Positions 52,588 through 59,778 of a stretch of 64,000 bases of DNA are shown piece by piece. The first letter of the stretch is position 1, and each line of letters begins with the position of its first letter. The stretch covers positions 1,798,001 to 1,862,000 of the forward strand of contig NZ_CP083663.1 in NCBI RefSeq assembly GCF_020097815.1. The letters run 5' to 3'. The position numbers and the translations under genes are program-made. This DNA comes from Haloprofundus salinisoli. GTDB taxonomy: Archaea; Halobacteriota; Halobacteria; Halobacteriales; Haloferacaceae. The notes below the pieces were generated by a model. That model worked only from the letters and a program-made list of their open reading frames with translations, had not been told where the DNA came from and searched no databases.

Positions 52588-52806
52588 TCACTCTTCGTGG
52601 CTCGCTCTCGGCGTCAACCGTCGAAAGACGGGGAGGAATAGTTTCAGCAGGAGAACCGCAGCGACGAGAAAGACCAGAAGCGCTCCGCTGTCGGAGACGC
52701 CGAGCGCCATCGACCCGAGCGCCGAGACGCCCGCTGCGGCGAGATACAGCCAGAACGCGACGACGACCGGAACGTACCCGTGCGTCGGGGAGGGCGTTTG
52801 GTACAT
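52588..52806 (-). CDS. Two-helix membrane protein
   Basis: The 72-residue protein starts MYQTPSPTHGYVPVVVAFWL and has two helices (about 11-35 and 41-60) with a basic end (FRRLTPRASHEE). ATG 52806 is preferred over a TTG six codons upstream. Function unknown; it converges with the formate-dehydrogenase-like operon. Confidence 0.6.
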   Translation of the reverse strand: MYQTPSPTHGYVPVVVAFWLYLAAAGVSALGSMALGVSDSGALLVFLVAAVLLLKLFLPVFRRLTPRASHEE

Positions 52807-52890
52807 ATCTACGCGTTCGTCCAATCTCAGATAAGTTTTCTGCCCGGAATGTTCGGATAATTCACTCGGTGCGGGGTGTGTTCGGCGTTC

Positions 52891-53292
52891 TCACGCCGAC
52901 AATAGTTCCGCGCCCTCCGAGGAGAGTTCGACGGTCACGTCCTGTCTGGTGTGTTGGCTTATCTGGTCGATGTTGCGCGTCAGCACTTCGAGGACGTCCT
53001 TCGGTTCGGGGTAGACGAGCATGTTGCCGTCGTCGTCCTCCATCACGAGTTGGGTGTCCGACAACGATATCTGGTCGTTCTCAATGCGGGCGACGATGGC
53101 GCGCAGCTCCTCCGCGCCGCCGGGGTCGCCCTCCTCGACCATCGTCACGTACAGCGAGTCGAGACCGATGAGGTCCTTGTACTCGCGGACGCGGCGAGCG
53201 CAGCGCACCATATCCTTCGTGACGGCCGTCTTCTGGGGGTTGCCGTGTTCGCCCTCGAAACAGTGTTTACACACCCGGAGTTCCATCCGCAT
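52891..53292 (-). CDS. Hypothetical protein with N-terminal CxxC
   Basis: The 133-residue acidic protein begins MRMELRVCKHCFEGEHGNPQ, with one CxxC and a nearby His but no second pair. It continues with helical and strand segments (DLIGLDSLYVTMVEEGDPGG, DTQLVMEDDDGNMLVYPEPK). A TATA core (minus strand, about 53318-53322) lies about 28 bases before ATG 53292, which supports this leaderless start. Family not recognised. Confidence 0.65.
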   Translation of the reverse strand: MRMELRVCKHCFEGEHGNPQKTAVTKDMVRCARRVREYKDLIGLDSLYVTMVEEGDPGGAEELRAIVARIENDQISLSDTQLVMEDDDGNMLVYPEPKDVLEVLTRNIDQISQHTRQDVTVELSSEGAELLSA

Positions 53293-53418
53293 ACTTTAAC
53301 TCCGCCATCGACTCCGATATATGTTGGCACGGCGTTAGTTCGTGGGTGTCGCGTTCGGGTCGCCGCGCCGCTCTCGCGGCTCACCGTCTCCGGTCGCCGT
53401 ACCGTTTTTGTGTCTCGC

Positions 53419-53435
53419 ATGCGAACTATTCGCAT
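53419..53435. promoter_or_regulatory. Perfect palindrome abutting the start codon at 53436
   Basis: ATGCGAACTATTCGCAT is a perfect inverted repeat of 7-base arms around CTA. It ends on the base before the ATG. A T-rich TATA-like element (CCGTTTTTGTG, about 53402-53412) lies just upstream, so the palindrome covers the likely transcription start. This is the classical place for a repressor operator. Confidence 0.55.
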
Positions 53436-53639
53436 ATGGCTGGAATCCTCAACACCGTGTACGTGGTGGCGGTACTGCTCGTCGCGATCGGCGGCGTCGG
53501 CGGCGTGATGTGGCTGACGCGAGACTCCACGCCGGACCCGCGCACGTCGTCGACGCGAGTTCGGAACGCCTCGAACGCGCTCATCGTCGCCGCTATCGGG
53601 ATCTTCCTGATTGCGATGGCGGCGAGTCTCCTGCTGTGA
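53436..53639 (+). CDS. 67-residue two-helix membrane protein
   Basis: The protein has two helices (about 4-26 and 46-66) and a polar loop rich in Arg, Asp and Ser (RDSTPDPRTSSTRVRN). ATG 53436 is chosen because the palindrome and TATA region end there; the upstream frame is Arg-rich. Function unknown. The operator-like palindrome suggests that its expression is specifically controlled. Confidence 0.6.
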   Translation: MAGILNTVYVVAVLLVAIGGVGGVMWLTRDSTPDPRTSSTRVRNASNALIVAAIGIFLIAMAASLLL

Positions 53640-53766
53640 CCTGCTCCGGCGGACTACGGGGGCTCGCCTCGCGTCGACGTCTCGGTCGCCGACCCGTTGG
53701 AGATGCGATAGAGACGCGAACTGCCGCCCAGCGCACCTTTTTACGGCCCCCACACCATCTGTGACC

Positions 53767-54045
53767 ATGCAACTTCAACTCCGGTTTTTCGCAACGTTCC
53801 GCGAAGCCGTCGGGCAGAAGACCATCGATCGAGAGTACGACGACGGCCTCGTCGTCGGCGACGTGCTCTCGGCGCTCGAATCGGAGTTCGACGGCCTCGA
53901 AGGCCAGTTGCTCGAGAACGGCGAGCTCAAGCCGCAGATAAACGTCCTGAAGAACGGCCGCGAGGTGCTGCACATACAGGGCATCGAGACGACGATGGAG
54001 GACGGCGACACCCTGAGCGTCTTCCCGCCGGTCGCCGGAGGGTGA
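53767..54045 (+). CDS. MoaD-like ubiquitin-fold sulfur carrier (possible SAMP)
   Basis: The 92-residue beta-grasp protein has the MoaD pattern (LRFFATFREAVGQKTIDREY, INVLKNGREV, GDTLSVFPPVAGG) and ends in Gly-Gly. The C-terminal Gly would be adenylated and thiolated to deliver sulfur for molybdopterin synthesis, or attached to protein lysines as with the haloarchaeal SAMP modifiers. ATG 53767 is preferred because the frame before it is Arg-rich. Nearby AOR and formate-dehydrogenase-like genes favour a cofactor role. The next gene begins one base after its stop. Confidence 0.88.
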   Translation: MQLQLRFFATFREAVGQKTIDREYDDGLVVGDVLSALESEFDGLEGQLLENGELKPQINVLKNGREVLHIQGIETTMEDGDTLSVFPPVAGG

Positions 54046-54046
54046 G

Positions 54047-54325
54047 ATGAGCGACACCACCGGGGAGACGAGGACCGTCGAGAAGTCGTTTCGAGGGATC
54101 TCTGAGCGCCTGGCCACACACTATCTGACGAATCTCGGCGGCGAACGCGTCGAAGACGACCGCGTCGCCGGCGACGACTGGGAGGCGACGCTCTCCTCGG
54201 AGAAGGTCGATATCGGGCCAACGCTCGACATCACCGAAGTGACGCTCGTCTTCGAGGGTGACGCCGAGACGCTCGTCCCGCTGATAGAGCAGTTCTCACA
54301 GAAAGCGATGCGCGCCGGTGGATGA
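54047..54325 (+). CDS. MoaD-associated small protein ending in Gly-Gly
   Basis: The 92-residue protein (ERLATHYLTNLGGERVEDD, TLSSEKVDIGPTLDITEVTL, FSQKAMRAGG) resembles the MoaD-related C-terminal domain that in some bacteria is fused behind MoaD. Here it is a separate gene one base after the MoaD-like gene. It also ends in Gly-Gly, which raises the possibility of carrier-like activation. The assignment is from pattern memory and moderate. Confidence 0.6.
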   Translation: MSDTTGETRTVEKSFRGISERLATHYLTNLGGERVEDDRVAGDDWEATLSSEKVDIGPTLDITEVTLVFEGDAETLVPLIEQFSQKAMRAGG

Positions 54326-54326
54326 A

Positions 54327-54758
54327 ATGCCCGACTCCCCCGGTAACGGCGAACACGACCCCGATGAACCCGCCGGCAACGCCGAGTCGGCCGTCGTCGA
54401 CATCGAAGACGTCCCTATCGAGGGCCAGGTCATGCTCATCGCGGGCGCGAAGGCGAGCGTCCCGCCGGAGCGGCTTCCGGGCCTGTTGACGCGAGCGCAG
54501 GCGGACCTCGGCGGCCGGGTTCAGAACTACCGCCTCCGTTACGAACTCGTCGCAGAGACCGACGAGTACGCCGCCTTCTTCGTGCCGACCGGCCACTGGG
54601 GCGAAGTCGGCGAGCGACTCGGACTCGATCAGCGGGAGGCCGACGCGCTCCGGCGAACCCACGAGGAGCAGCTGCGTCGACTCGGCCGGCGCAGCGGCCG
54701 GCGCGAGGAGTTCGACTCCGCGCTCGAAATCAGGGAAGCGGCCGTCGTCGGACTGTAG
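54327..54758 (+). CDS. Hypothetical acidic protein of the MoaD-like operon
   Basis: The 143-residue protein has an acidic N-terminal 35 residues and an ordered domain (VPIEGQVMLIAGAKASVPPE, LGGRVQNYRLRYELVAETDE, YAAFFVPTGHWGEVGERLGL), then a basic helix. ATG 54327 follows the previous stop by one base; a GTG three codons upstream overlaps it. No family recognised, but strict spacing with the two preceding genes implies a shared function. Confidence 0.65.
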   Translation: MPDSPGNGEHDPDEPAGNAESAVVDIEDVPIEGQVMLIAGAKASVPPERLPGLLTRAQADLGGRVQNYRLRYELVAETDEYAAFFVPTGHWGEVGERLGLDQREADALRRTHEEQLRRLGRRSGRREEFDSALEIREAAVVGL

Positions 54759-54776
54759 CGACCGAGAGTCGACTGT

Positions 54777-56603
54777 TCAGAGGCGGCGGTCGAGATAGTC
54801 GCCGACGTACGAGTACGCCCGAACCTTCTGGTCGATGTCGGTCGAACCGTGCCCCTCCTCCCCCAACTCGGTGTACTCGAACTCGCCGTCTTCACCTTCG
54901 GACCAGCCGCGTTCGAGCAGCGCGTCGCGGAAGACGCGCGCCTGCGAAATCGGGCACCGAGCGTCGTTGACGCCGTGGACGATGTACAGCGGCGGTTCCG
55001 CCACCTCGACGTGCTCGATGGCGCTACGCTCTCGCCAGAGGTCGTTATCCTCCTCCGGGTCGCCCATCTGCGTCTCCAGGAACGTCTGGTAGTGCGGCAT
55101 CGCCTCCTCGTGCATCAGGTGGAGGTCGGTGATGCCGACCCACGCGACGCCCGTCTTCCACAGTTCCGGGCGCTGGACGAGCTGCATGAACGTCGAGTAG
55201 CCGCCGTACGAGCCGCCGAAGACGGCGAGTCGGTCGGCGTCGACCCACTCCTTCTCGGCGAGCCAGCGAGCGCCCGCGGCGACGTCCTCCTGTTCCATCC
55301 CGCCCCAGTCGCCGTGGATGGCGTTTTTGAACTCGCGGCCGCGGCCGATGGAGCCGCGGTAGTTCGGGAGGAGAACGGTGTAGCCCTTCGCCGCGAGAAA
55401 CTGCGCGTAGAGGTTGAACGCCTTCGACGACCACGAGTGTGGCCCGCCGTGGACCATCACGACGGCGGGCGAGGGCTCGGTCCCGGCGGCCGTCTCGCGG
55501 GCGTCGTACAGCAGCGCACCGACGTCGAGGCCGTCGGTCGACTCGTAGGTGACGTACTCGGCGTCGACGAACCGCTCGGAGTCGATGTCCCCGTAGTCGG
55601 GTTCGACGAGCGCCTCAGACTCGTGACTGTCGAGGTCGTACGCGAGAAGCGTCGGCCGCGCGGTGGGCGTCGTGTGCGCGACCAGCACCGTCCCGTCGTC
55701 GGCGACCGAGGAGCCCACGTTGGCGACGCCCTCCGGCAACTCGAACTCCTCGCTCTCGCCGGTTTCGAGGTCGTAGACGACCGGAAGCGTCCCGGCTTCG
55801 CGCATCCGCTTGGCGACGACGCGGTCACCGTCGGGGCCGAAGGTGACGGCGGCCTCCTCGTGTTCGCCGTCGCCCAGCCACGTCACCCCGCCCGTGTCGA
55901 GGTCGTAGACGCCGACGCGGCCGAGGTCCCCGCTGTTGTCGGTGACGAGCACCGCGTCGCCGTCGGGGTGCCAGTCGGACGGGCCGACTTCCGTGCCGAC
56001 GGTGCCGACGTCGAGTTTGCGCTTCTCGCTCCCGTCGGCGTTCATCACGTAGGCGTCGTAGTTCTCCAGGTTCTCCGTCTCGTTGGCCGCGTAGGCGATT
56101 CGGTCGCCGTCGGGCGAGAACGAGGCGAGAGCGACCGGGAACGCGTACTCGGTCAACTGCTCGGTCTCACCAGACTCGGTGTCGTAGCGGTAGACGTTCA
56201 TCTGTTGGTTCGCGTCGCTTCTGTACAGCAGGTAACGACTGTCGTCGGTCACGTCCTCAAGAATCGCCTGCCCGTCGAGTTCGACCACCGGGTCGACCGA
56301 GGCCATCTCGCCGTCGTCGAGTCCGACCGCGTAGATATCGTTCTGCTCGTCGCCGTCGGCGTCGAGGTGGAAGAAGACGCGTTCGCCGGTCGAGTCCCAC
56401 GCCACCGGCCAGCGGGCGTTCCTGGGTACCTCGCCGTCGGTGATTCGTCGGCGCTCGCCGCTGTCGAGGTCGACGAGGTGGAGTTCGTTGCGACCCGTTT
56501 CGTCGTAGTACAGCGCTACCCGGTCACCGTCGGGCGAGAGTCTCGGGTGGTGAAAGGAGGGCAGGCGCGCGAGGTCCATCGGCGTGAACGTGTGGTCTGT
56601 CAT
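54777..56603 (-). CDS. S9 family serine peptidase (prolyl oligopeptidase type)
   Basis: The 608-residue cytoplasmic enzyme has an N-terminal beta-propeller of WD40/TolB-like repeats (LDSGERRRITDGEVPRNARW, FSPDGDRIAYAAN) and a C-terminal alpha/beta hydrolase. The catalytic residues are the Ser of VFGGSYGGYSTF, the Asp of GVNDARCPISQ and the His of EEGHGS. Such enzymes cleave short peptides, often acylaminoacyl- or dipeptidyl-peptidase-like. It lacks a signal peptide. Opposite in strand to its neighbours. Confidence 0.93.
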   Translation of the reverse strand: MTDHTFTPMDLARLPSFHHPRLSPDGDRVALYYDETGRNELHLVDLDSGERRRITDGEVPRNARWPVAWDSTGERVFFHLDADGDEQNDIYAVGLDDGEMASVDPVVELDGQAILEDVTDDSRYLLYRSDANQQMNVYRYDTESGETEQLTEYAFPVALASFSPDGDRIAYAANETENLENYDAYVMNADGSEKRKLDVGTVGTEVGPSDWHPDGDAVLVTDNSGDLGRVGVYDLDTGGVTWLGDGEHEEAAVTFGPDGDRVVAKRMREAGTLPVVYDLETGESEEFELPEGVANVGSSVADDGTVLVAHTTPTARPTLLAYDLDSHESEALVEPDYGDIDSERFVDAEYVTYESTDGLDVGALLYDARETAAGTEPSPAVVMVHGGPHSWSSKAFNLYAQFLAAKGYTVLLPNYRGSIGRGREFKNAIHGDWGGMEQEDVAAGARWLAEKEWVDADRLAVFGGSYGGYSTFMQLVQRPELWKTGVAWVGITDLHLMHEEAMPHYQTFLETQMGDPEEDNDLWRERSAIEHVEVAEPPLYIVHGVNDARCPISQARVFRDALLERGWSEGEDGEFEYTELGEEGHGSTDIDQKVRAYSYVGDYLDRRL

Positions 56604-56736
56604 CGACGTTCATGCCACGGAGAGATATCTGATAAGGGTTTCCCGAAGCGCCGTTCACACAGTCCGCTGAGAGGACGAACCCGATGACCGTTGCCGAATA
56701 GACAGGAGTTTCACGTCGGGTGTTCCGAGAGTGTAC

Positions 56737-57435
56737 ATGAACGTTCCCACGGAACTCCGTGCGGGTGTTCGGGACGTGTTGCCGCTGTTTCTCGGCATCG
56801 TCCCGTTCGCCGTCGTCTTCGGCGTCGCCGCCGTCGACGCCGGACTGACGGCCGCGCAGGCCGTCGGCCTCTCGGTGTTCGTCTTCGCCGGCGCGTCGCA
56901 GTTGGCGACGCTCGACCTGCTCGCCCGCGACGCCGCCGTCCCGGTCGTCGTCCTCACCGCCGTCGTCATCAACCTCCGTATGCTGATGTACTCCGCGTCC
57001 ATCGCGCCGTACTTCCGGTCGCTCGCCGGCCGGTCGAAGGCGGTGCTGGCGTACTTTCTCACCGACCAGGCGTACGCGCTCTCGGTCGCCCGCTACGGGA
57101 CGCTCGCCGACGCGGAACCGTCGGGCGTCTCCGACCGTCGCTGGTACTACCTCGGCGTCGCGGTGAGCCTCTGGGTCGTCTGGCAGTTAGGGACGGTCGC
57201 CGGACTTGTCCTCGGCACCGGGGTCCCCGACAGTTGGGGACTCGACTTCACCGTCCCGCTGGTCTTTCTGGCGCTTCTCGTTCCGGCGATGAAGGACGTA
57301 CCGACGACGGTGGCGGGCGTCTGTGGCGGGGTCGTCGCCGTCGTCGCCGCCGGGCTCCCGCTGAATCTCGGGTTGCTCGTCGGAGCGACGGTGGGCATCG
57401 TCGCCGGCCTCCTCGCGGAGCGTGGTCGTCGGTGA
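56737..57435 (+). CDS. azlC: AzlC family branched-chain amino acid exporter, large subunit
   Basis: The 232-residue permease has about seven helices with the AzlC marks DVLPLFLGIVPFAVVFGVAA, FAGASQLATLDLL and VINLRMLMYSASIAPYF. With AzlD it exports branched-chain amino acids or analogues. ATG 56737 follows a GTG two codons earlier. The azlD GTG overlaps its stop (GTGA). Confidence 0.92.
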   Translation: MNVPTELRAGVRDVLPLFLGIVPFAVVFGVAAVDAGLTAAQAVGLSVFVFAGASQLATLDLLARDAAVPVVVLTAVVINLRMLMYSASIAPYFRSLAGRSKAVLAYFLTDQAYALSVARYGTLADAEPSGVSDRRWYYLGVAVSLWVVWQLGTVAGLVLGTGVPDSWGLDFTVPLVFLALLVPAMKDVPTTVAGVCGGVVAVVAAGLPLNLGLLVGATVGIVAGLLAERGRR

Positions 57436-57797
57436 CGACGTCGTATCCGACGACGACGGTGTGGGCCGTCGTTCTCGCCATCGGCGTGCTGACGTTCGCC
57501 ATTCGGTTCTCGTTTCTCGCCCTGTTCGGATCCGGGTCCGCAGAGGGTCGAAGCGGGGCCGGAGAGACCGTCTCACCGCGAATCCGCGCAGTGCTCCGGT
57601 ACGTTCCGCCCGCGGTGTTGGCGGCGCTCGTCTTCCCGGCTGTCGTGACGATAGAGCCGACAGTCGCCGAGACGCTCTCGAACGACCGACTGCTCGCCGG
57701 CGCGGCCGCGGCGGCGGTCGCGTGGCGTACCGAGAGCGTCCTCGCCACCATCACCATCGGGATGGGCGCGCTGTGGGCACTGCAGTTTCTCCTCTGA
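57432..57797 (+). CDS. azlD: AzlD family exporter, small subunit
   Basis: The 121-residue protein has four helices (VWAVVLAIGVLTFAIRFSFL, VLRYVPPAVLAALVFPAVV, ITIGMGALWALQFLL). GTG 57432 lies within the azlC stop, showing translational coupling. It is the usual partner of AzlC. Confidence 0.9.
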   Translation: MTTSYPTTTVWAVVLAIGVLTFAIRFSFLALFGSGSAEGRSGAGETVSPRIRAVLRYVPPAVLAALVFPAVVTIEPTVAETLSNDRLLAGAAAAAVAWRTESVLATITIGMGALWALQFLL

Positions 57798-57901
57798 GGG
57801 GACTCCGACCTCTCCTTCCCTCAGAGGGGGTCCGGCGGCGGAGAACGCAGTCGGGAGCAGGATAACGAAACTGACGTGACCGGCAGCGAACCGAAGCCAG
57901 T

Positions 57902-58540
57902 CTACTCGGACGTGGCGATCAGTTCGGTGAGAACGCCGAGATACCGGTGACTGACGCCGTCGACTCGGAGCCCCGCCTCCGTTACGACCTGCTCGGGCGT
58001 CTGGTTCCACCGACAGCCCATCTGCTCGAAGTGCCGCGGCGCGAAGCGGTCCTGGAGTCGAGCCAACGGCTCGACACGGCTCCGGCCGTGTTCGAGCAAC
58101 AGAATCTGTCCGCCGGGCTTGCAGGTCCGAGCCATCTCTTCGAGCGCCGCGACCGGGTCGGGAAACGTACACGTCGACAGCGACGAGACGACCGTATCGA
58201 AACTATCGTCGCCGAAGGGAAGCGCCTGGGCGTCGGCCTCCCGAAGGTCGGCGTCGATACCGAGTTCGTCGACCCGCCTCCGCGCCCGCTCGAGCATCTC
58301 CGGACTGAGGTCGACGCCGACGACCGAGACGCCCGCAGGGAGATACGGGAAGTTGGCTCCGGTGCCGCAGGCGACGTCGAGCACGCGGCCGCTGGCCCGC
58401 GAGAACAACCGGCGGCGACTTCGACCCAGAAACAGACGGTCGAGCGGTTCTGCGCGGTCGAACTGCGACGCGGCGTCACCGTAGATGCGCCGGAGCTCGT
58501 CGACGGACTTTCCGGGTCGCTCCGAGTTCTCTGCGCTCAC
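57902..58540 (-). CDS. Class I SAM-dependent methyltransferase (UbiE/COQ5-like)
   Basis: The 212-residue enzyme has motif I VLDVACGTGANF, motif II VVGVDLSPEML, ADAQALPFGDDSFDTVVS and LKPGG-type CKPGGQILLLEHG, all typical of UbiE/MenG-like methyltransferases. The substrate is unknown; it may be a quinone or a lipid. GTG 58540 is chosen; an ATG 18 codons upstream (58594) adds a hydrophobic stretch that overlaps the likely promoter. Divergent from the SRPBCC gene. Confidence 0.88.
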   Translation of the reverse strand: MSAENSERPGKSVDELRRIYGDAASQFDRAEPLDRLFLGRSRRRLFSRASGRVLDVACGTGANFPYLPAGVSVVGVDLSPEMLERARRRVDELGIDADLREADAQALPFGDDSFDTVVSSLSTCTFPDPVAALEEMARTCKPGGQILLLEHGRSRVEPLARLQDRFAPRHFEQMGCRWNQTPEQVVTEAGLRVDGVSHRYLGVLTELIATSE

Positions 58541-58701
58541 AGTACGTGGTGGGCTACCGAGTACCAAAAATCGTACTGCTGTCAGCAGCGTCACTGCCGT
58601 CGTCGGCGCTGCCGTCGTTGCCTCGCCCGCTCCCGTCTCGTCCCCTGTCGACGACCGTCGACACGACGTTTATGCTCTCGAAGCGCCTACGTCTGTAGTT
58701 C

Positions 58702-59154
58702 ATGAAACACATCCAAACCGCTATCGACATCGAGGCACCGCCCGAGATCGTCTGGGAGGTGCTCACCGACCTCGACGTCTACCACGAGTGGAACCCCTAC
58801 ATCACCGAAGCCAGCGGGGAGATCAGCGAAGGAGAGACCGTGACCATCCGCGTCGAACCCACCGGACGACGGGATTCGACGCTCCGCTGTACCGTGACCG
58901 AGGTCGTCCCCGAACGCAGACTCCAGTGGGTCGGCAGGCTCCGCGTTCCCGGGCTGTTCACCGGTCGACACACTTTCGAGCTCGAACCGCTCGGCAACGA
59001 CCGAACGCGCTTCGTCAACCACGAGGACGTCTTCGGACTGCTCGCGCGCTTCGTCGTCACCGAGGAGACGCCGCTGGACTACGACTGGATGAACCAGGAA
59101 CTCGCCCGGCGCGCCGAGCTGCAGTTCAACCCGCAGCGGACCGCCGAGGCGTGA
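58702..59154 (+). CDS. SRPBCC (START/polyketide-cyclase-like) family protein
   Basis: The 150-residue protein matches the lipid/ligand-binding SRPBCC fold (IQTAIDIEAPPEIVWEVLTD, YHEWNPYITEASGEISEGET, HTFELEPLGNDRTRFVNHED). The ligand is unknown. CGTTTATGC, about 28 bases before the ATG, is its probable TATA box, so the transcript is nearly leaderless. Confidence 0.88.
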   Translation: MKHIQTAIDIEAPPEIVWEVLTDLDVYHEWNPYITEASGEISEGETVTIRVEPTGRRDSTLRCTVTEVVPERRLQWVGRLRVPGLFTGRHTFELEPLGNDRTRFVNHEDVFGLLARFVVTEETPLDYDWMNQELARRAELQFNPQRTAEA

Positions 59155-59158
59155 CCGT

Positions 59159-59413
59159 TCACGGACGTTCGTCGGCCTCCCGTTCCCGGACGGCGGCGAA
59201 TCGCTGTGCGGCGTCGGCGATTCGCTCGAACGCGAGCAGGAAGCGGTAGACGAAGTACAGTGACACCGACGCGAAGAGGAACCAGACGACAACGAGGAAC
59301 TCTCTGAACCCGAGGGCGACGAGCAGGAGCAGTACCACGACGGCGACCGTGAGATACGGGCCGAATCGGTTAAGGAGGTCGTAGACGGAGGGCGGCGACG
59401 TGTTTGCGCTCAC
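59159..59413 (-). CDS. Two-helix membrane protein
   Basis: The 84-residue protein has two helices (about 19-38 and 40-62), then an amphipathic segment (FERIADAAQRFAAVREREAD). Its end converges on the SRPBCC gene with a four-base gap. The downstream-helix pattern (YRFLLAFERIADA) resembles that of the next protein (YRLVKEVARVADA), suggesting they are related. Function unknown. Confidence 0.6.
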   Translation of the reverse strand: MSANTSPPSVYDLLNRFGPYLTVAVVVLLLLVALGFREFLVVVWFLFASVSLYFVYRFLLAFERIADAAQRFAAVREREADERP

Positions 59414-59493
59414 GGACAGACTGTCCGACGAGTGTCACAAAAGCGTTCGCTTTCCGAGACGTTGGCCTGAATTGGACGAGACATGCTTTCGCC

Positions 59494-59727
59494 CTATTCG
59501 AGCGCGTCGGCGACACGAGCGACCTCCTTGACCAGTCGATACAGCAGGTAGGCAACGACGAGTTGTGGGAGTACGCTCGCAAGTGCGAGTAGTACTGGCG
59601 GGTTGGCAACCGCGAGGGCGACGACGGCGAGACCGACGAGGACGGCGACGAGTGGCTTGTACGCGGCCACTGCCTCGGTGGCGTTCAGCGCGCTCTCTCC
59701 GTCGTCCGCTGGAGGGCGTTCACTCAT
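59494..59727 (-). CDS. Two-helix membrane protein
   Basis: The 77-residue protein has an acidic start, helices at about 25-42 and 45-63, and an amphipathic end (LYRLVKEVARVADALE) like its neighbour at 59159. It lies downstream of the AOR gene in opposite direction terms only by 50 bases: the AOR gene is upstream on the same strand direction of reading but starts at 61710, so read-through is not needed. Function unknown. Confidence 0.6.
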   Translation of the reverse strand: MSERPPADDGESALNATEAVAAYKPLVAVLVGLAVVALAVANPPVLLALASVLPQLVVAYLLYRLVKEVARVADALE

Positions 59728-59778
59728 GGCTCTCGGTCGCTCGAACCGCGCAAAAAAGTTCGGTTTCTGATAGCTCGC

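Noticed and set aside
58541-58594. ATG 58594 as start of the methyltransferase
   Set aside because: The added 18 residues are hydrophobic, unlike the family, and cover a T-rich promoter-like stretch; kept only as an alternative.
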